Below, one piece after another: positions 41,954 to 49,617 of a stretch of 61,343 nucleotides of DNA. How positions within the stretch are numbered: the first letter of the stretch is position 1; each line of letters starts with the position of its first letter. The notes under the pieces were generated by a model. The model saw only the letters and a program-made list of their open reading frames with translations. It was not told the origin of the DNA and did not search any database. The stretch spans positions 1 through 61,343 of the forward strand of contig URCB01000008.1 in assembly GCA_900546255.1 (NCBI GenBank). Reading direction: 5' to 3'. Both the position numbers and the translations under genes were made by a program. Origin of the DNA: an uncultured Eubacteriales bacterium (GTDB lineage: Bacteria; Bacillota; Clostridia; Oscillospirales; Oscillospiraceae).

Positions 41954-41982
41954 TTAGATGGTTACGAGTTAGCGAAAGCTAA
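41937..41982 (+). promoter_or_regulatory. Tandem TTAGC-N4-GCTAA operators at the flavodoxin promoter
   Basis: Two identical-arm palindromes, TTAGC-TTAT-GCTAA (41937-41950, overlapping the -10 box) and TTAGC-GAAA-GCTAA (41969-41982), with centres 32 bp apart (about three helical turns). Their position suggests cooperative repression. The form resembles metal-regulator (DtxR/Fur-like) sites, and flavodoxin is a classical iron-limitation gene, but the regulator is not in this window. Confidence 0.6.
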
Positions 41983-42009
41983 TTCACGAGATCGAAAGGA
42001 GTGTCCCAC

Positions 42010-42441
42010 ATGAAAAAAGCAACCATTCTCTTTGGCAGCACCACCGGCAACACCGAAATCGTCGCCGATAAAATTGCCGAAAACATGCCCGACTATACCG
42101 TCCAGGTCATCTATGTCACCGACGCCAAGGACGACGCCGCCGTGCAGGAAGCCGACCTGGTGATCTACGGCTGCTCCACCATGGGGCTGGGAGAGCTGCA
42201 GGAGGATTTTCTCCCCTACTACAAGGATCGGATGACCCCCGCCCTGCTCAAGGGGAAGAACGTCGCCGTCTTCGGCCTGGGCGACAAGGAGAACTATGAG
42301 GATTACTTCTGCTGGTCGGCAGACCTGCTGGCCAAGAAGGTAAAGGAGTGCGGCGCCAACCTGGTCTGCGACCCCCTGAAAGTGGACGGCGAACCCGATG
42401 ACAACGAGGCCGCTGTGGTGGCCTGGGCCAAGGCGCTGTAA
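42010..42441 (+). CDS. Flavodoxin
   Basis: 143-residue short-chain flavodoxin, a one-electron carrier that replaces ferredoxin when iron is scarce. The FMN phosphate loop is FGSTTGNTE (about 8-16); the isoalloxazine loops are YGCSTMGLGELQEDF and GLGDKENYEDYFC. ATG 42010 is chosen since GGAG lies 8 bp upstream; a GTG three codons before is less well placed. Confidence 0.94.
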   Translation: MKKATILFGSTTGNTEIVADKIAENMPDYTVQVIYVTDAKDDAAVQEADLVIYGCSTMGLGELQEDFLPYYKDRMTPALLKGKNVAVFGLGDKENYEDYFCWSADLLAKKVKECGANLVCDPLKVDGEPDDNEAAVVAWAKAL

Positions 42442-42517
42442 TCCCCCCCAACCTGCCGCTGAGCAAACCACACGGGTTTCAATTCCGACCTCTTTTCCAA
42501 ACGAATCCCACCCTACC

Positions 42518-42568
42518 GTTTGCGCGGGCCTGCCCTATGCCGTTGGCATCTGGCAGGCCCGCGCAAAC
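42518..42568. other. Long perfect hairpin between flavodoxin and carD
   Basis: 17-bp perfect arms (42518-42534 and 42552-42568) with an inner 5-bp stem ATGCC-gtt-GGCAT separated by a CT/CT internal loop. There is no T-tract on either side, so it is not an ordinary terminator. The rest of 42442-42808 holds only the carD promoter. Confidence 0.6.
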
Positions 42569-42669
42569 GCTGGTATCAAAAGGGCTGGTCCTGGCCCTGC
42601 CTTTCCCGTCTTTTTGGGGAAAAACGGTACGTCTTTGAAAATTTTTTTGGCTTTTTTCTCAAAACCCCT

Positions 42670-42698
42670 TTGAAATTCTAAAATTTTTTTGGTATACT
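42670..42698 (+). promoter_or_regulatory. Promoter of carD
   Basis: TTGAAA (42670-42675), 17 bp, TATACT (42693-42698), giving a leader of about 105 nt. Confidence 0.65.
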
Positions 42699-42808
42699 AA
42701 CTGTAATAAGTGGCTTGACAGCGCATCGTTCCGCTTGTTGGGCCTCTTTTTTATCGAACTCCCGTCCCTGGAGGGGCGATACATTTCTTTTGGAAGGAGG
42801 ACCCAATC

Positions 42809-43321
42809 ATGGCAGAACCATACCGAAAGGGCGAGTATGTCCGCTACTCCTGCAACGGAGTCTGTCTGGTGGACGACATTCGCATGGACACCCTGGGCAA
42901 AGAAGCGCCCAAAGAGTTTTACATCCTGAAACCTGTCAGCAACCCGGCCTCCACCATCTTTGTCCCCACCGCCAGCCAGGCGCTGGTAGACAGAATGGCC
43001 CGCCTGCCCAACCAGGAAGAGTTGGACCAACTGATCCTATCCACCCGCGACAAAGAGATCCCTTGGATCGAGGACCGAAAGGTCCGTCTGGCCAGCTTTC
43101 AGGCCATCATCAAAACGTGCGATCTGCGGGACCTCATCTGTCTGGCCGTCTGCCTCTACCAACGCCAACGGACTCTCTCCGCCGTCGGCAAGAAGCTCGG
43201 CTCCTCCGATGAAACCATCCTCCACCGCACGGAGGCCCTCATTGAAAACCAGGTCTCCTTCGTGCTCCAGGTGAGCACGGACCAGGTGAGCGGATACATC
43301 CGGGAAAAACTGACCCCCTGA
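42809..43321 (+). CDS. CarD/CdnL-family RNA polymerase-binding regulator
   Basis: 170 residues. The N-terminal Tudor-like RNA polymerase-interaction domain (1-65: YRKGEYVRYSCNGVCLVDDI, FYILKPVSNPASTIFVPT) matches CarD and the TRCF interaction module. The C-terminal helical domain (about 75-170) is the part that touches promoter DNA in actinobacterial CarD, where the protein stabilises open complexes at rRNA promoters. GGAAGGAGG precedes the ATG. Single-gene unit with its own promoter and terminator. Confidence 0.87.
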   Translation: MAEPYRKGEYVRYSCNGVCLVDDIRMDTLGKEAPKEFYILKPVSNPASTIFVPTASQALVDRMARLPNQEELDQLILSTRDKEIPWIEDRKVRLASFQAIIKTCDLRDLICLAVCLYQRQRTLSAVGKKLGSSDETILHRTEALIENQVSFVLQVSTDQVSGYIREKLTP

Positions 43322-43355
43322 CCCGCAACCCGACCCGCCGCACACAGGTCTTCCC

Positions 43356-43402
43356 AACAAACAGCCGCCCCGGCGCTTCTGCGCCGGGGCGGCTGTTTGT
43401 TT
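43356..43402. terminator. Bidirectional terminator between carD and htpG
   Basis: 21-bp perfect stem (43356-43376 with 43381-43401), 4-nt loop, T-tract on the plus strand. Confidence 0.9.
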
Positions 43403-43413
43403 TTCTATCTTGC

Positions 43414-45324
43414 TTACTGCATCAGGCCGCACACCAGCTCGGCGTACCGGGCGGGGTCGGGCAGGGGGAAGTCGGCGATGATGAGGGCCTGGTTGTAGAG
43501 GATCTCCACATAGGCCGCGGCCTTCTCCTTGTCGCCCGCCTGGAAGGTGTTGCACAGGGCCTGGAAAGCGGAGGAGTCGGGGTTGATCTCCAGCACCTTC
43601 TGGGCCTGCATGGGGAAGTCCCGGCGCATCTTGCGGAAGTACTTCTCCATCTCCAGGGAGACGGGGCCCTCGGCGGTGAGGCAGACCGAACCGCTCTGGA
43701 GGATCTTGGACAGGCGCACCTTGGCCACCTGGTCCTTCAAGGTCTCCTGGGCGAAGTCCAGCACGTCCTTGTGGTCCTTCTCCGCCTGCTCCACGTTGGC
43801 CTTCTCCTCCTCGGTGACGGGGAGGGCGTTCTCGTCGGCCACGGAGACGAAGGGCTTGCCCCCGGCGTTCTCCAGCATCTGCAGGACGATCTCGTCCTCG
43901 TCCACGGTGAGGTAGAGGACCTCGTAGCCCGCCTTCAGCACCCGCTCGGCCTGGGGCATCTTGGCGGCGTGCTCTACGGAGTCGGCGCAGACGTAGTAGA
44001 TCTTCTCCTGGGACTCGGGCATCCGGTCCACATACTCCTGGAGGGAGGTAAGCTTGTCCTCCTTGGAGGACCAGAAGAGCATCAGGTCCCGGAGGGTATC
44101 CCGGTTGTTGCCATAGGCGTTCATAAGGGCGTACTTAAACTGCATCCCGAAGGCCGCCCAGAACTGTTCGTACTTCTCCCGGTCGTCCTTCATGAGCTTG
44201 ACCAGCTCGCTCTTGACCTTTTTCTCGATGTTGTTGGCGATGACCTTCAGCTGCCGGTCGTGCTGGAGCATCTCCCGGGAGATGTTCAGGGAGACATCGG
44301 GGGTGTCCACGATGCCCTGGACAAAGCTGAAGTGGTCGGGCAGCAGGTCAGGGCACTTCTCCATGATCATCACCCCGGAGGAGTAGAGCTGCAGGCCCTT
44401 CTTAAAGTCGGTGGTGAAGTAGTTCATGGGCACCTGGCTGGGGACGTACAGCAGGGCCTTGTACTCGATGGTCCCCTCGGCGGCGATGTGGATGGACAGC
44501 AGGGGATCCTGCCAGTCGCCGAACTTGCCCTTATAGAAGTCGTTGTACTCCTCCTGGGTGACCTTGCTCTTGGGGCGCTGCCAGATGGGGACCATGGAGT
44601 TGATGGTCTCCCACTCCTTCACCTGCTCGTACTCGGGCTTGTAATCCTCCCCGGCGTCCTCGGGCTTGGGCTTGGGACGGCTGTGCTCCATCTCCATGCG
44701 GATGGGGTAGCGGATGTAGTCGGAGTACTTCTTGATGAGGTTGGACAGGGCATAGGGGGTCAGGTACTCGTCATAGTTCTCCTCGTCGGCGTTGGCCTTG
44801 ATGGTCATGATGACGTCGGTGCCCACGGTCTCCTTCTCACAGGGCTCGATGGTGTACCCGTCCACCCCTTCAGACTCCCACTTCCAGGCGGTGTCTGCTC
44901 CGTAGGCCTTGGAGATCACGGTGACCTTGTCGGCCACCATGAAGGCGGAGTAGAAGCCCACGCCGAACTGGCCGATGATGTCCAGCTCGGCGTCGTCGGC
45001 GTCCTCGGTCTCCTTCTTGAACTGGAGGGAGCCGCTCTTGGCGATGGTGCCCAGGTTGTTTTCCATCTCCTCCTGGGTCATGCCGATGCCGTTGTCGCTG
45101 ACGGTGAGGGTACGGGTCTCCTTGTCGGGGACCACGACGATCTTGAAATCGTCCCGGTTCAGGCCCACCTTGTCGTCGGTGAGGGCCCGGTAGGCCAGCT
45201 TGTCGATGGCGTCGCTGGCGTTGGAGATGATCTCCCGGAGGAAGATCTCCTTATGGGTGTAGATGGAGTTGATCATCAGATCCATCAGCCGCTGGGACTC
45301 GGCTTTGAACTGCTTCTTTTCCAT
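43414..45324 (-). CDS. htpG: Molecular chaperone HtpG (Hsp90)
   Basis: 636-residue bacterial Hsp90. The GHKL ATPase N domain shows ISNASDAIDKLAYR, VSDNGIGMTQEEM, and GQFGVGFYSAFMVAD; the middle domain has the catalytic Arg in SLNISREMLQHDRQL; the C-terminal dimerisation domain follows from about 510. Ends with a short extension. AGGAGG precedes the ATG by about 12 bp. Controlled by a CIRCE element, so it belongs to the HrcA heat-shock regulon. Confidence 0.97.
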   Translation of the reverse strand: MEKKQFKAESQRLMDLMINSIYTHKEIFLREIISNASDAIDKLAYRALTDDKVGLNRDDFKIVVVPDKETRTLTVSDNGIGMTQEEMENNLGTIAKSGSLQFKKETEDADDAELDIIGQFGVGFYSAFMVADKVTVISKAYGADTAWKWESEGVDGYTIEPCEKETVGTDVIMTIKANADEENYDEYLTPYALSNLIKKYSDYIRYPIRMEMEHSRPKPKPEDAGEDYKPEYEQVKEWETINSMVPIWQRPKSKVTQEEYNDFYKGKFGDWQDPLLSIHIAAEGTIEYKALLYVPSQVPMNYFTTDFKKGLQLYSSGVMIMEKCPDLLPDHFSFVQGIVDTPDVSLNISREMLQHDRQLKVIANNIEKKVKSELVKLMKDDREKYEQFWAAFGMQFKYALMNAYGNNRDTLRDLMLFWSSKEDKLTSLQEYVDRMPESQEKIYYVCADSVEHAAKMPQAERVLKAGYEVLYLTVDEDEIVLQMLENAGGKPFVSVADENALPVTEEEKANVEQAEKDHKDVLDFAQETLKDQVAKVRLSKILQSGSVCLTAEGPVSLEMEKYFRKMRRDFPMQAQKVLEINPDSSAFQALCNTFQAGDKEKAAAYVEILYNQALIIADFPLPDPARYAELVCGLMQ

Positions 45325-45355
45325 GGTATGAAAACGCCTCCTGTATCCAATAGGG

Positions 45356-45382
45356 TTAGCACTCTAACCCTCTAAGTGCTAA
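45356..45382. promoter_or_regulatory. CIRCE element (HrcA operator) upstream of htpG
   Basis: TTAGCACTC-N9-AAGTGCTAA; eight of nine bases of each arm pair, only one mismatch to the consensus TTAGCACTC-N9-GAGTGCTAA. It lies between the -10 box and the htpG ribosome binding site. In B. subtilis htpG is not HrcA-controlled, so this wiring is lineage-specific. Confidence 0.95.
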
Positions 45383-45386
45383 CCCT

Positions 45387-45415
45387 ATTATGCTACGCCC
45401 GCACAAAAAATGCAA
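45387..45415 (-). promoter_or_regulatory. Promoter of htpG
   Basis: Minus strand TTGCAT (45410-45415), 17 bp, CATAAT (45387-45392), ending 4 bp before the CIRCE repeat. Confidence 0.7.
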
Positions 45416-45489
45416 GTCCTTTTGCAAATTTTATCACTTTCCATAGGTTGGTGCTAATTTCCCCGGGGTTTTTGCCACAGTTTGCGGGG

Positions 45490-46761
45490 TTAGGTCTCGC
45501 TCTCCCCAGCAGCTGTGGTGGTCACCGGTTCCACCGCCGGGACTTTTTCCACCGGCAGGGTGCGCTCCGGCTCCGCAAGGACCCAAAACTGGGTGACCTC
45601 TGTGGAATCGGCGGGCAGGTCGGGGTTGGGCTGGAGGGTGTAGAGGTGGTAGTTCTCCCCCTGGCGGAGGAGGGCGTACCAGAGGTCCCTCCCCTCGTCC
45701 CGGTAGAGTGCCGGCTGGTCCCCCTCTGCCATGCCGGTCTGGAGGGTCCACAGCAGGCCCAGGATCTCCTCCTGGGAAAAGACCTCCATCCGCTCTGCCC
45801 GGTAGTTGACATAGGTGTAGTCCCCAGGGTCAAAGCCGAAGGAGAAGAACACCCGGTCCCAGGCAGCCTGTTCCGTGGCCTCGGGGTCCCAGTTGTCCGG
45901 CACCGCCGTCCCCTGGCCCAGGGGGACCACATACCCCGCCACCTCCACCGCCGAGACGGTGGTGAGATCCAGGGGGGTGCGGAAGGTGGTGCTCCAGTTC
46001 TTGCCCCCGCCGGAGGCGCTGCCGGCCCGCCGGGCCATCCCCTGTCTGTCCAGGAGGTAAGCGTTGGGGAGGGCCATCCCGTTGATCTCCTCCAGCTCCA
46101 GGTGAGCCCCTTCGGTGAAGGCATAGGACAGGGAGAAGGGGGTGAGGGTCACGGACCCCACCGCCTCCCCGGCGGGATTCTGAACGGTTCCTTCCAGGAC
46201 GGTCCCCTGGTTTTCCGGGGTCCAGGTGACCTGCGCCACCTCCTGGGTCAGGGAGGTTTCATCGCTGACAAAGTCCCCCACGGACAGGCGCAGGTCCCCC
46301 GCCGGCCAGGCGGTGTCCCGGGAGAAGTAGGAGAGGTAGGTGATGGTCTGCCTCTCCTTGTCCAGGAAGGCGGTTTGGACTCTGCCGCTGTGGGCGGTGC
46401 TCTCCTCCACCCCCTGGAGGGTGACGGTCTGGGGGCCGAACCAGCCCTCCTCCCCGTCGGGGAGAATCACGGTGCCCGCCAGGGTCACGTCGTAGAGGAC
46501 GTAGAGCTCCCGGTCATTGCCCAGGGTCTGGCGGACGTGGAGGGTGAGGTCGGTGCCCCGGTCGGTGACGTCCACGTCCTGGATGCCGGGGGCCAGGGTG
46601 GCTGCCATGGTCTCGTCAATCTGGAGCTGCTGGGCCATGGTCTCGTCAATCTGGAGCTGCTGGGCCATGGTCGGGTCCAGCTGGGCCTCCCCCTGGGCCG
46701 AACAGCCGGCGGCCAGGGCAAGGAGGAGCAGAAGGCTGAGGGAGAGTAGGATGCGTTTCAT
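45490..46761 (-). CDS. Lipoprotein of unknown function with a 30-bp tandem repeat
   Basis: 423 residues with a lipoprotein signal (MKRILLSLSLL..., lipobox LAAGC, Cys20). After it the sequence TMAQQLQIDE occurs twice in tandem and a third partial time, encoded by a near-perfect 30-bp DNA repeat around 46610-46675. The rest is predicted beta-rich (VTDRGTDLTLHVRQTLGNDRELYVLYDVTL...), like DUF4179-type anti-sigma partner domains, but I cannot assign a family with confidence. The start at 46761 is fixed by the signal peptide. Confidence 0.65.
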   Translation of the reverse strand: MKRILLSLSLLLLLALAAGCSAQGEAQLDPTMAQQLQIDETMAQQLQIDETMAATLAPGIQDVDVTDRGTDLTLHVRQTLGNDRELYVLYDVTLAGTVILPDGEEGWFGPQTVTLQGVEESTAHSGRVQTAFLDKERQTITYLSYFSRDTAWPAGDLRLSVGDFVSDETSLTQEVAQVTWTPENQGTVLEGTVQNPAGEAVGSVTLTPFSLSYAFTEGAHLELEEINGMALPNAYLLDRQGMARRAGSASGGGKNWSTTFRTPLDLTTVSAVEVAGYVVPLGQGTAVPDNWDPEATEQAAWDRVFFSFGFDPGDYTYVNYRAERMEVFSQEEILGLLWTLQTGMAEGDQPALYRDEGRDLWYALLRQGENYHLYTLQPNPDLPADSTEVTQFWVLAEPERTLPVEKVPAVEPVTTTAAGESET

Positions 46762-46883
46762 ACGGGTCACTCCTTTCTCAGGCGGGGCAAGGGGTGGTAC
46801 CACGTCGGGTGCGCAGGCCCCTTACAGACCGGGGGCTTCCTGGATTGCCGTGCAAGCACTGTGCTTGCGCGGAAAAACCGCGT

Positions 46884-47153
46884 TCAAATCGCAAAAACGA
46901 AACGGAAAGCGGGGATCAGTAAAGCAATCTGGTACCCGCCAAAAGCCAGGGAAGCGATGCCCACAACGCGGAACGCAGCTGCCAGGCCCTTCCGCCCTTT
47001 CTCCTTGGCAAGGTACCCGCCCCCCCGAAGCAGCAAAATGCCGGCCAAAACCTGTAACAGCACACCAAGGATCGAAATCCCCAGCGCAGCAAAGGTGAGG
47101 GTTGTGCTCATCACAACGGGACCATTGACCAAAATTCCATCTTCGTAAACCAT
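46884..47153 (-). CDS. Small membrane protein of unknown function
   Basis: 89 residues; two or three hydrophobic segments (about 17-42 and 58-85) separated by a basic loop RGGGYLAKEKGRKG. AGGAGG lies 6 bp before the chosen ATG (MVYEDGIL...). Not recognised. It precedes the lipoprotein gene by 122 bp, a gap that holds a short palindrome (GCAAGCAC/GTGCTTGC near 46851). Confidence 0.5.
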   Translation of the reverse strand: MVYEDGILVNGPVVMSTTLTFAALGISILGVLLQVLAGILLLRGGGYLAKEKGRKGLAAAFRVVGIASLAFGGYQIALLIPAFRFVFAI

Positions 47154-47352
47154 CGTCATCCTCCTGATTGAGAATCCTTTCCTTTTTGGGTCTCTTTCCG
47201 CGGTCTTTCCTCGGCAGGGCAGGGGCAGGATACAGCAAAAGCCACAAGGAGAACCGACCCTTTCCCGGGCGCTTTTGTTCAGTTTCATTATGCCGGACGG
47301 CGGGGCGGTTGTCAAGGAAAATGGGCGGGGCGGGGAGGGGTTTTGGGGGGTG

Positions 47353-47383
47353 AAAGGGGCCCGCGCCAGGCGGCGCGGGCCCC
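47353..47383 (-). terminator. Terminator of the acyltransferase gene
   Basis: 12-bp stem GGGGCCCGCGCC/GGCGCGGGCCCC (47356-47367 with 47372-47383) followed on the minus strand by TTTC. The stretch 47154-47352 holds no gene I can support. Confidence 0.65.
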
Positions 47384-47394
47384 TCGGGGAAATC

Positions 47395-48450
47395 TTAGGT
47401 TGTTCTCCTGGACTGCCAGGCTCGTTTCAACCCGTGCCACCCGCCCTCCAGCAGCACCGCCACCAGCAGGGACAGCCCAAAGGTCGCCAGAAACAGCAGC
47501 AGCATCCCGGACATACCCAGCTGAAACCGCGGGAACTGCCGCAGGAAACAGAGCACCAGCACGTGGTTATAATAGATCCCCATAGAGTATTGGGACAGGA
47601 GGGCGGTCCCCCGCGCCAGGAAGGGCACCCGTTTCAGCTTCTCCCAGGCCGCGATCCCCCAGAAGAACATCAGCAGGACAAAGGCCATCTGGTCCGGGCG
47701 GATGGCATGGAGCACTCCGATCCTGCTAGAGACCGCGCTGTACAGGACTGCGAACAGTACCCCACACACCAGGATGCTCCCCCCATTTCTCCGACACAAA
47801 CGGGTAATTTTCGCAAAATCCACCTGCTGCAGGCACATGCCCGCTACAAAGTAAAAGCACCAGAAGGGGAAAGCCAGCCAAAGGAACGGGTTGGGAAGAT
47901 CGGGCATCAGATCAATGCTGTACAGCGCATACCACCCCTGGAGCAGAAGGGTCACCGCCAGGGACCAGAGAGTCCCCTGCACCGGAGCCTTACGCACCCA
48001 CCGTTTTAAAAGAGGGTAGAGCACATAGCCCTGGGCCACAATAGGGATGAAATACAGATGGGGTGCCGCTTGCCCGGCGAGGAAGTTCCGGAGCTGCCTA
48101 GACAAGTCCCCCAGCTGTTCCAGCCACATCCCAAGGTCAAAGCCGCAGTTGGCGTACTCATAGACCAGCACCCAGACCAGATAGGGTGCCAGCACGCGGC
48201 TGGCCCGCCGCTTTAAGAAGGCTCTGTAAGTCATCGGCTTGTCTCCAATGCCTAGGGAATAGCCGGATAGAAACAAGAACAACGGTACACTGAACCTGGA
48301 CGCCTGATTAAGAAACAGCGCCAAATTCATACCTAAGAAGGTAACGTGGCTCTCAGCAGCGATGTAGGTGCTGGTTACATGGATCAGCATGACAGCCAGC
48401 ATAGCTAAATCGCGGAGAAAATCCAAGGCAGGGCGTCGGCAAGTCGACAT
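47395..48450 (-). CDS. Acyltransferase-3 family (OafA/WecH-like) membrane protein
   Basis: 351 residues with about ten membrane segments. The N terminus ALDFLRDLAMLAVMLIHVTSTY carries the family His in the first helix, RFSVPLFLFLSGYSLG and KRRASRVLAPYLVW follow. These enzymes O-acetylate surface sugars or peptides. GGGAGG upstream. It shares the neighbourhood with other surface-modification genes but is transcribed alone. Confidence 0.88.
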   Translation of the reverse strand: MSTCRRPALDFLRDLAMLAVMLIHVTSTYIAAESHVTFLGMNLALFLNQASRFSVPLFLFLSGYSLGIGDKPMTYRAFLKRRASRVLAPYLVWVLVYEYANCGFDLGMWLEQLGDLSRQLRNFLAGQAAPHLYFIPIVAQGYVLYPLLKRWVRKAPVQGTLWSLAVTLLLQGWYALYSIDLMPDLPNPFLWLAFPFWCFYFVAGMCLQQVDFAKITRLCRRNGGSILVCGVLFAVLYSAVSSRIGVLHAIRPDQMAFVLLMFFWGIAAWEKLKRVPFLARGTALLSQYSMGIYYNHVLVLCFLRQFPRFQLGMSGMLLLFLATFGLSLLVAVLLEGGWHGLKRAWQSRRTT

Positions 48451-48478
48451 ATTTACCTCCCTTTCTCCAACATACGAA

Positions 48479-48508
48479 GAGGCCTGAGGGCATTCCCCAG
48501 GCCTCTTT
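48479..48508 (-). other. Hairpin between the acyltransferase and secreted-protein genes
   Basis: AGAGGCCTG...CAGGCCTCT inverted repeat downstream of the secreted protein gene at 48532. The T-tract is weak (TCTT), so termination would be partial and the acyltransferase could be cotranscribed. Confidence 0.4.
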
Positions 48509-48531
48509 GGCAGTTGGGCGCTTTGGCTTTC

Positions 48532-49497
48532 TTAACTATGCCGGATGTTAAAAATATCATTATAGGTGGTATAACTCAGCGAGATCTTGCTGCTGGACAC
48601 CTTCCAAGCACTTGCCATTCTTGCCGTACCAATTCCCCAACTGACATAATTACTTCTATTATACAGCTGGCAGTTGGTAATCTGACCACCGGTCATATAG
48701 GTGCCATCAGATTGGTTATCCGTTCCCGTAGGTACCAAGGAAGCGAAGCGATAATACCGACACATGATTTTCCCTCCACTGGAAACCAGATTTCCAGAAG
48801 ACACCGTAATATTCCGGTTGAACGCAGTCCCTACATTACTACCTGACGCATTTACAAACTGAATGTACATAGCCACCGTAGTGGTGTTGATCGGTTTAAC
48901 CACCATGATTGCGTTTGTTGCAGAGCTAGGAGCTTTATACGCTTTAAAAGTTGTAAATGTATGTCCCACATCATAAATATAGGGGAACCAACCATCGCCT
49001 TCATTACACAACCCCATATCAATGCCATGCTGCGAGCCGTAAATTCCAAGAGAGACATATCCATTTCTAGCTCCGTTGTTGTTTTTAAAACCTGTCGGTA
49101 GCTTGATGTTAGCAAACGCCTCACTGTAAGCAGAGCTGTATCCGGAGAACGCATAGTAATGCGCCCCAACTCCTTTTTCAGTAAACAAAGGACTACCCTT
49201 TAGAACCACAACATCATCAATAGCATTGGTTGAAATAGGATTCTCTTCAATGAACCCCGTCGTCGTTTTGGGAAGGTTTTCCGTAATGGTCTCGCCATCA
49301 TAATTCATGAGCTCCTGGTCATTGTTAACTACTGCACCATCCAGTTCACCTACCTGAGTAAGGCGAGAAGATTCCTCTGCGTCTACCGCTCCCACAGGGA
49401 TCGCCAAAGGAATGGCAACACAGAATGCCAAAATAATCGACATAAGACGTTTCCTCGTAATCGTTTTGGTTTCCATAAGTTGAGCATATTGTTTCAT
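48532..49497 (-). CDS. Secreted protein of unknown function, low G+C
   Basis: 321 residues with a signal peptide (about 14-38, SIILAFCVAIPLAIPVGA). Not recognised. The mature part starts with a polar region rich in Glu, Asn and Thr, followed from about 95 by a probable beta-sandwich (GAHYYAFSGYSSAYSEAFANIKLPTGF, GIYGSQHGIDMGLCNEGDGWFPYIYDVG) that looks like a lectin or structural fold. Base composition is clearly lower in G+C than both neighbours, a sign of transfer. AGGG precedes the ATG at 49497; Met at 49476 is an alternative. Confidence 0.65.
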   Translation of the reverse strand: MKQYAQLMETKTITRKRLMSIILAFCVAIPLAIPVGAVDAEESSRLTQVGELDGAVVNNDQELMNYDGETITENLPKTTTGFIEENPISTNAIDDVVVLKGSPLFTEKGVGAHYYAFSGYSSAYSEAFANIKLPTGFKNNNGARNGYVSLGIYGSQHGIDMGLCNEGDGWFPYIYDVGHTFTTFKAYKAPSSATNAIMVVKPINTTTVAMYIQFVNASGSNVGTAFNRNITVSSGNLVSSGGKIMCRYYRFASLVPTGTDNQSDGTYMTGGQITNCQLYNRSNYVSWGIGTARMASAWKVSSSKISLSYTTYNDIFNIRHS

Positions 49498-49617
49498 CTC
49501 TATCCCTGTTGCATCATAAGCCTATCATTTTCGCTCTGTCTCGTCAAGGAAAATGTTTGTTAATAACATGTTAAATGTTCGAGAGGGCTCATAGTATTTC
49601 TCCTTCTCTCAGGCTAT

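Noticed and set aside
46790..46815. GGGTGGTACCACG looks like a T-box core
   Set aside because: No Stem I, specifier or terminator around it, and no amino acid gene downstream on either strand.
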